DNA from: Flavobacterium sp. 9
GTDB taxonomy: Bacteria; Bacteroidota; Bacteroidia; Flavobacteriales; Flavobacteriaceae
Direction: 5' to 3'
Length of the DNA stretch: 64,000 bases
NCBI RefSeq assembly: GCF_002754195.1
Contig: NZ_PEEU01000001.1
Span: 620,001 to 684,000 of the forward strand
In this document: positions 60,570 through 64,000 of the stretch, piece by piece
How positions within the stretch are numbered: position 1 is the stretch's first letter
Layout: every line of letters starts with the position of its first letter
Translations under genes and position numbers: made by a program
Notes under the pieces: generated by a model
Database searches by the model: none
Told to the model about the DNA's origin: nothing
Seen by the model: only the letters and a program-made list of their open reading frames with translations

Positions 60570-60929
60570 ATGAAAAAAAACAAACCTGCAGCAGAATATC
60601 CAGAAATTACAAATCAATACGGACACATAGTTCAGGAAAGCAAAAAATCAACCACAAAAGTCATTATTGGCATATTATTTTTCTTATCTGCACTATTTTA
60701 TATGTTTATAATTTGGTCCTTATTTGCACTTGAACTAATTGGTCAAGGCTATTTAGGAGGAAGAGAGATCTTCTTACCGATCATAATTGGAATCCTTGCT
60801 ATAATTGCTAGTGTAATGTTGATAATGGAGGGAAGTAACGGAAAACCAGTTCAACAAAAAACAGTATGTGGAGTATTGGCCATATTTCTTTTTTATGTAC
60901 TATTTAACATTTGTAAAATTAAAGCCTAA
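60570..60929 (+). CDS. Membrane protein of unknown family, 119 aa
   Basis: A polar start (MKKNKPAAEYPEITNQYGHI) is followed by three helices (VIIGILFFLSALFYMFIIWS, IFLPIIIGILAIIASVMLIM and VCGVLAIFLFYVLFNICKI). No family was recognised. The hydrophobic pattern fits a small inner-membrane protein, possibly a regulatory or assembly subunit. It is isolated from neighbours by long AT-rich gaps. Confidence 0.6.
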   Translation: MKKNKPAAEYPEITNQYGHIVQESKKSTTKVIIGILFFLSALFYMFIIWSLFALELIGQGYLGGREIFLPIIIGILAIIASVMLIMEGSNGKPVQQKTVCGVLAIFLFYVLFNICKIKA

Positions 60930-61437
60930 AACATGGACCTTTCATACAGGTGCATACAAAAATATTGATATCACTTTACATCGTGGCTGATGATTATATT
61001 TAAAAACCAATGGGCTCACATTAAGGCTTTCAAAAAATAACTTGATTATTACGGTGAAACTGGTTCTTAGTGAATTTTGGTGAAAGAAACAAACCAAGTT
61101 CGTTATCAAAAATGGATTACTAATGCTAAAATGATTGCATCTAGGTTTCAAAATTTCGCTTCTATTAAAAATACGTCAGTTACCTCCAGATATATTAGCA
61201 GACAAGTTACAAGCTAGTTTAATCTACTATAAAAGAATTGTCAAAGTCCGATTCGGATCACCAAAATTGATGAAGAACCGCTTTCACCGGAATACCCAAT
61301 AACTAGTGAAAAATAAAAATAATCAGTACAGATCAGCTTTGAGTATCCCAATTTTAGATTAAAAGCCTACGAAATGAAAATTCTTAAAAATTTATTTATG
61401 ATTATTTTGTTTTAAGACAGATGTACTATATATAAAT
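60930..61437. other. Non-coding stretch with possible IS21-type end
   Basis: At 61265-61310 the minus strand carries ATTCCGGTGAAAG and spaced GG-type blocks like those near 34030, suggesting an end of an IS21-type element, with no transposase frame. The remainder shows nothing. Confidence 0.3.
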
Positions 61438-61488
61438 TAAAAGCCATAAAATAACCCCCTATTTATCGGGTTTATTTTATGGCTTTTA
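61438..61488. terminator. Bidirectional terminator hairpin
   Basis: An AAAAGCCATAAAATAA arm pairs with its complement around a C-rich loop, flanked by A- and T-residues on either side. It lies between genes pointing toward each other (60570 and 61669). Confidence 0.75.
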
Positions 61489-61668
61489 ATTTTAGAAAAA
61501 CAACTTTATTATTATAGTAATTTGGTAAAATCTTTTTAAAATTCCATAACCTTCCATACTATAGTAACTTCAAGTATTTTAACCAATCTAAATTATATAT
61601 TGATCTGATAAATATACAACGAAACTTTTTAAAATTAATCTCATACCGCATATTTTCATAATACTTCG

Positions 61669-63837
61669 CTAATACACACCTTTTTGCATTTTATTTAAAG
61701 TTTCTCGCATTTCGCTGGCAATTTTTTCATCGATATCATCATTTAAAAATTTTACAGCTAGTGTTTGTGTTTGTATTGCTTTCTGCTTTTGTTCATCCTT
61801 ATAATATAATTGTGCCAGCGTATCTAAATAATATGGATTATTCTTCGTTACGGCCAAACTGTATTCAGACCATGTAATAGCATCTTTTATAAAACTCGAA
61901 TTTGTAGCTTTTAGCACTACTAGCCATGCTACAGAATTAGCCTGATCAGAATAATATTCCTTACAAGAATTCCAATCATCAAAAAAATTAGAACCATCAG
62001 CATAGATTTCATCTAATCTCTCAATCACGTTTCCATTACCTGATAAATAGGTAGTAAAATATGTTTTAAATTCATTTAAATATATTCCGTCTTCAATTGA
62101 GCTATCGCTTTCTTTGCTTAAATATTCGAAATAATTTTTATAAAATTCTAAATTTCCTTTGCCGGCTGCAATCATTTTATTACAAACAGCAATCAGCTTC
62201 TTCTGGTTTGCTTTTCCTGCAATATTATCTTGTGAAGTGGAGCTCTTTTGCTGTAAGATACCTGAAATTACGGAACTAAGGCTACTATAAAATAAAGGTG
62301 TCTCATCATCTTCAGCATTCATTCTTTCGATAGCGTCATAATGTTTCAATAAATAATCAATCGCCAAAAAATCCGTATCATTTAAAATTCTGTATTCATT
62401 AAAAAGCTGGTGACTAAATCCTTCATTTTTAATTTCTTTCAAAATAGTTTCTACCAAAGCTCTATTGGGTTGATTATCTTTTCGATGAGCCTCAATTAAT
62501 TTTTTCCAGGTTTCATAAACTTCCTTATTTTTGAAATTAATTTTTACCAATTTCCAATTACCATTAACACTATCTGATTCCAAATCCTCCCCTAAGTTCA
62601 CTGTATTATTGAAACCTGAAATCAAATCGGCATCTGTTGCCTTTTTATTCTTAATTACTTTATCCAAAGTGTAAAAAGCACTTATTCTCTCTAATTTATT
62701 ATTAAAACTATAATAATCGTTTACGTCTGCTTTTTTATCCAATAAGGTTGATTTTGAAGTAGCCAAAATATCTCCCTTATCGTTTAAAATTATTAGATTT
62801 GGAGTAGTAGAAATTTTATTTTCTTTAAGCCATTTTTCATCTTCAGCTGTAGCCAAATAATAATTAAAAACATACAAAAAATCGTTAACAAATACATTAG
62901 ATCCTATTTCCAGTTCCTTGTTTTTTAAAAAAGTATCGAAATCAGCTTTTGAAGCAGGATTTTTGCTGTCTACAGCAACAACTAAAAACTTACTTGTACC
63001 AGCTTTAGCTGCAGCAAGTGCCATTTTTAGATTATTTTCAATTTTGAATTTAAAATCAGATGAACTCAGACTATCAACACTAATTTCCGTATCAGAACTT
63101 AAGTCATTATCTTCTAAATCTTCTTTTCCAGGATATTTCCAGTTTAATATACTTTGATTCTCAATTGCTATAACTTTTGGAAAAAGATCAGCAGAAACGT
63201 CTTTTTCATATAAAAAAACTAGATTATCATTCCTCCTTCCTGATTCATATATTTTGAGCTCATTTGTTTTCGTATCAAACCCGCCCTCCAAATCGAATAA
63301 GTCAAAAAGCGAAACATCATATTTAATTGTCACTTCCGAAATATCTTTAGGCAGAACAAACTTCGAAATTTTACTCTCATGTCCAGGTCGTTCGTAAACT
63401 AAATACAAATAATTTGCTCGATCAATTTCGAACTCTATATAACCATCTACCAAATTTGTATCAATATTCTGTTTCATCTCTGCTACTTCCTGATATAAAA
63501 CTGGCTCAGAATCATTTTGTGTACCAATATAAAAGGGAATATAATGAGGCTCTGAAAACTTTATCTTTATTTTTTTTGCATTTTTATCTTTTACAAATTC
63601 AAGATTAAAGGGACTTTCGGTTTTAATATTTTGACAAAACAGTAACGAGTCCCCTTTTATTTTATAATCTCCTGAAAACAAAACAAATTCAAATTTATTA
63701 TCATCTAATAAGTTCAATTTGATTTTCATTTGTCCAATATTAGTACTATAAGTACCCTTTTGGATACTTTTTGTTTGAGAAAAAGAAAGAGATACTAAGC
63801 AAAAGGACAATAAAAAAGTCCATATAATTTTACGCAT
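61669..63837 (-). CDS. Secreted thioredoxin-like/TPR protein, paralog of 16861-19083
   Basis: The ATG at 63837 gives signal MRKIIWTFLLSFCLVSLSFS. An ATG at 63912 would add an unlikely hydrophobic extension. Sequence and domain order follow the paralog: a beta-rich N-terminal part; a thioredoxin-like part with FLVVAVDSKN and the cis-Pro strand TTPNLIILN, again without CxxC; and a helical TPR-like C-terminus (YYLDTLAQLYY, then AIQTQTLAVKFL). The conserved PNRALVETILKEIK block marks the family. Unlike the first copy it has no WG-repeat partner, and the shared promoter module is not recognisable upstream. It is likely periplasmic; the role is unknown. Confidence 0.8.
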   Translation of the reverse strand: MRKIIWTFLLSFCLVSLSFSQTKSIQKGTYSTNIGQMKIKLNLLDDNKFEFVLFSGDYKIKGDSLLFCQNIKTESPFNLEFVKDKNAKKIKIKFSEPHYIPFYIGTQNDSEPVLYQEVAEMKQNIDTNLVDGYIEFEIDRANYLYLVYERPGHESKISKFVLPKDISEVTIKYDVSLFDLFDLEGGFDTKTNELKIYESGRRNDNLVFLYEKDVSADLFPKVIAIENQSILNWKYPGKEDLEDNDLSSDTEISVDSLSSSDFKFKIENNLKMALAAAKAGTSKFLVVAVDSKNPASKADFDTFLKNKELEIGSNVFVNDFLYVFNYYLATAEDEKWLKENKISTTPNLIILNDKGDILATSKSTLLDKKADVNDYYSFNNKLERISAFYTLDKVIKNKKATDADLISGFNNTVNLGEDLESDSVNGNWKLVKINFKNKEVYETWKKLIEAHRKDNQPNRALVETILKEIKNEGFSHQLFNEYRILNDTDFLAIDYLLKHYDAIERMNAEDDETPLFYSSLSSVISGILQQKSSTSQDNIAGKANQKKLIAVCNKMIAAGKGNLEFYKNYFEYLSKESDSSIEDGIYLNEFKTYFTTYLSGNGNVIERLDEIYADGSNFFDDWNSCKEYYSDQANSVAWLVVLKATNSSFIKDAITWSEYSLAVTKNNPYYLDTLAQLYYKDEQKQKAIQTQTLAVKFLNDDIDEKIASEMRETLNKMQKGVY

Positions 63838-64000
63838 ATATAACATTGATTTTTTTTTGCAAAATAAAGTAATTTTAAATTCAATAAAGCAACATAAAAG
63901 ACTTAAAAACAAAACTATAAGTCTATAGTATTTTATTTTTTATCACATTTAGATTTTTAAATTTCAGATTACATAAGACGATCCTAATATCAGCGTGTTA

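Overview
The window looks like an accessory stretch of a Flavobacterium-like member of the Bacteroidota. It is very AT-rich, several genes have TAnnTTTG-type -7 elements, one secreted protein ends in a gliding-motility/type IX secretion (T9SS) type B sorting domain, and many products have short Sec or lipoprotein signals ending in SQ, AQ or C. Few housekeeping genes are present (katG, a beta-carbonic anhydrase). Most of the window is secreted, membrane and repeat proteins set among long non-coding stretches full of decayed genes. No tRNA, rRNA or CRISPR array was seen.

Layout. 1-6.2 kb: META-domain protein (cut by the window edge), katG and a DUF2853 protein. 6.8-12.6 kb: an insertion-sequence and gene graveyard (IS66, IS6 and IS982 remnants, a broken PfkB sugar kinase, a DUF805/immunity-like chimera) around a rhomboid-family protein that lacks the catalytic His. 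12.6-19.1 kb: carbonic anhydrase lipoprotein, a katG 3' scrap, and a two-gene operon of a thioredoxin-like/TPR secreted protein followed by a WG-repeat protein built from about 18 near-identical 102-bp units. 19.2-28.6 kb: lipoproteins plus an array of five related single-TM miniproteins (50-61 aa). At least four of their transcription units, and the 16.8-19.1 kb operon, share one promoter architecture. 29.6-31.6 kb: a compact peptide (RiPP/bacteriocin-like) cluster with a six-Cys precursor, a hairpin, a TlpA-like thioredoxin and a broken C39 peptidase-like gene. 34.8-44 kb: membrane and secreted proteins and a four-gene operon that includes a DUF6175 protein. 44.3-47.7 kb: an accessory block between degenerate direct repeats, carrying a visibly GC-richer DUF3396 (type VI immunity family) gene from a foreign source, a decayed membrane protein and a DUF805 gene with an amber stop. 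48-54.7 kb: a 1513-aa tail-fibre-like repeat protein, a small secreted protein and the T9SS type B protein. 55-61 kb: small secreted and membrane proteins, an L,D-transpeptidase and a YcxB-like protein. 61.7-63.8 kb: a second copy of the thioredoxin-like/TPR protein.

How it fits together. The best candidates for something not well described are the miniprotein array with its shared upstream element (possibly toxin-like or membrane-stress peptides) and the Cys-rich peptide cluster. The thioredoxin-like/WG-repeat operon and the tail-fibre-like/T9SS cassette look like envelope or surface systems. The many orphan immunity-like genes, fragments and duplications suggest a region that repeatedly gains and loses conflict-related and surface genes. 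All functional links between neighbours are inferred from context.
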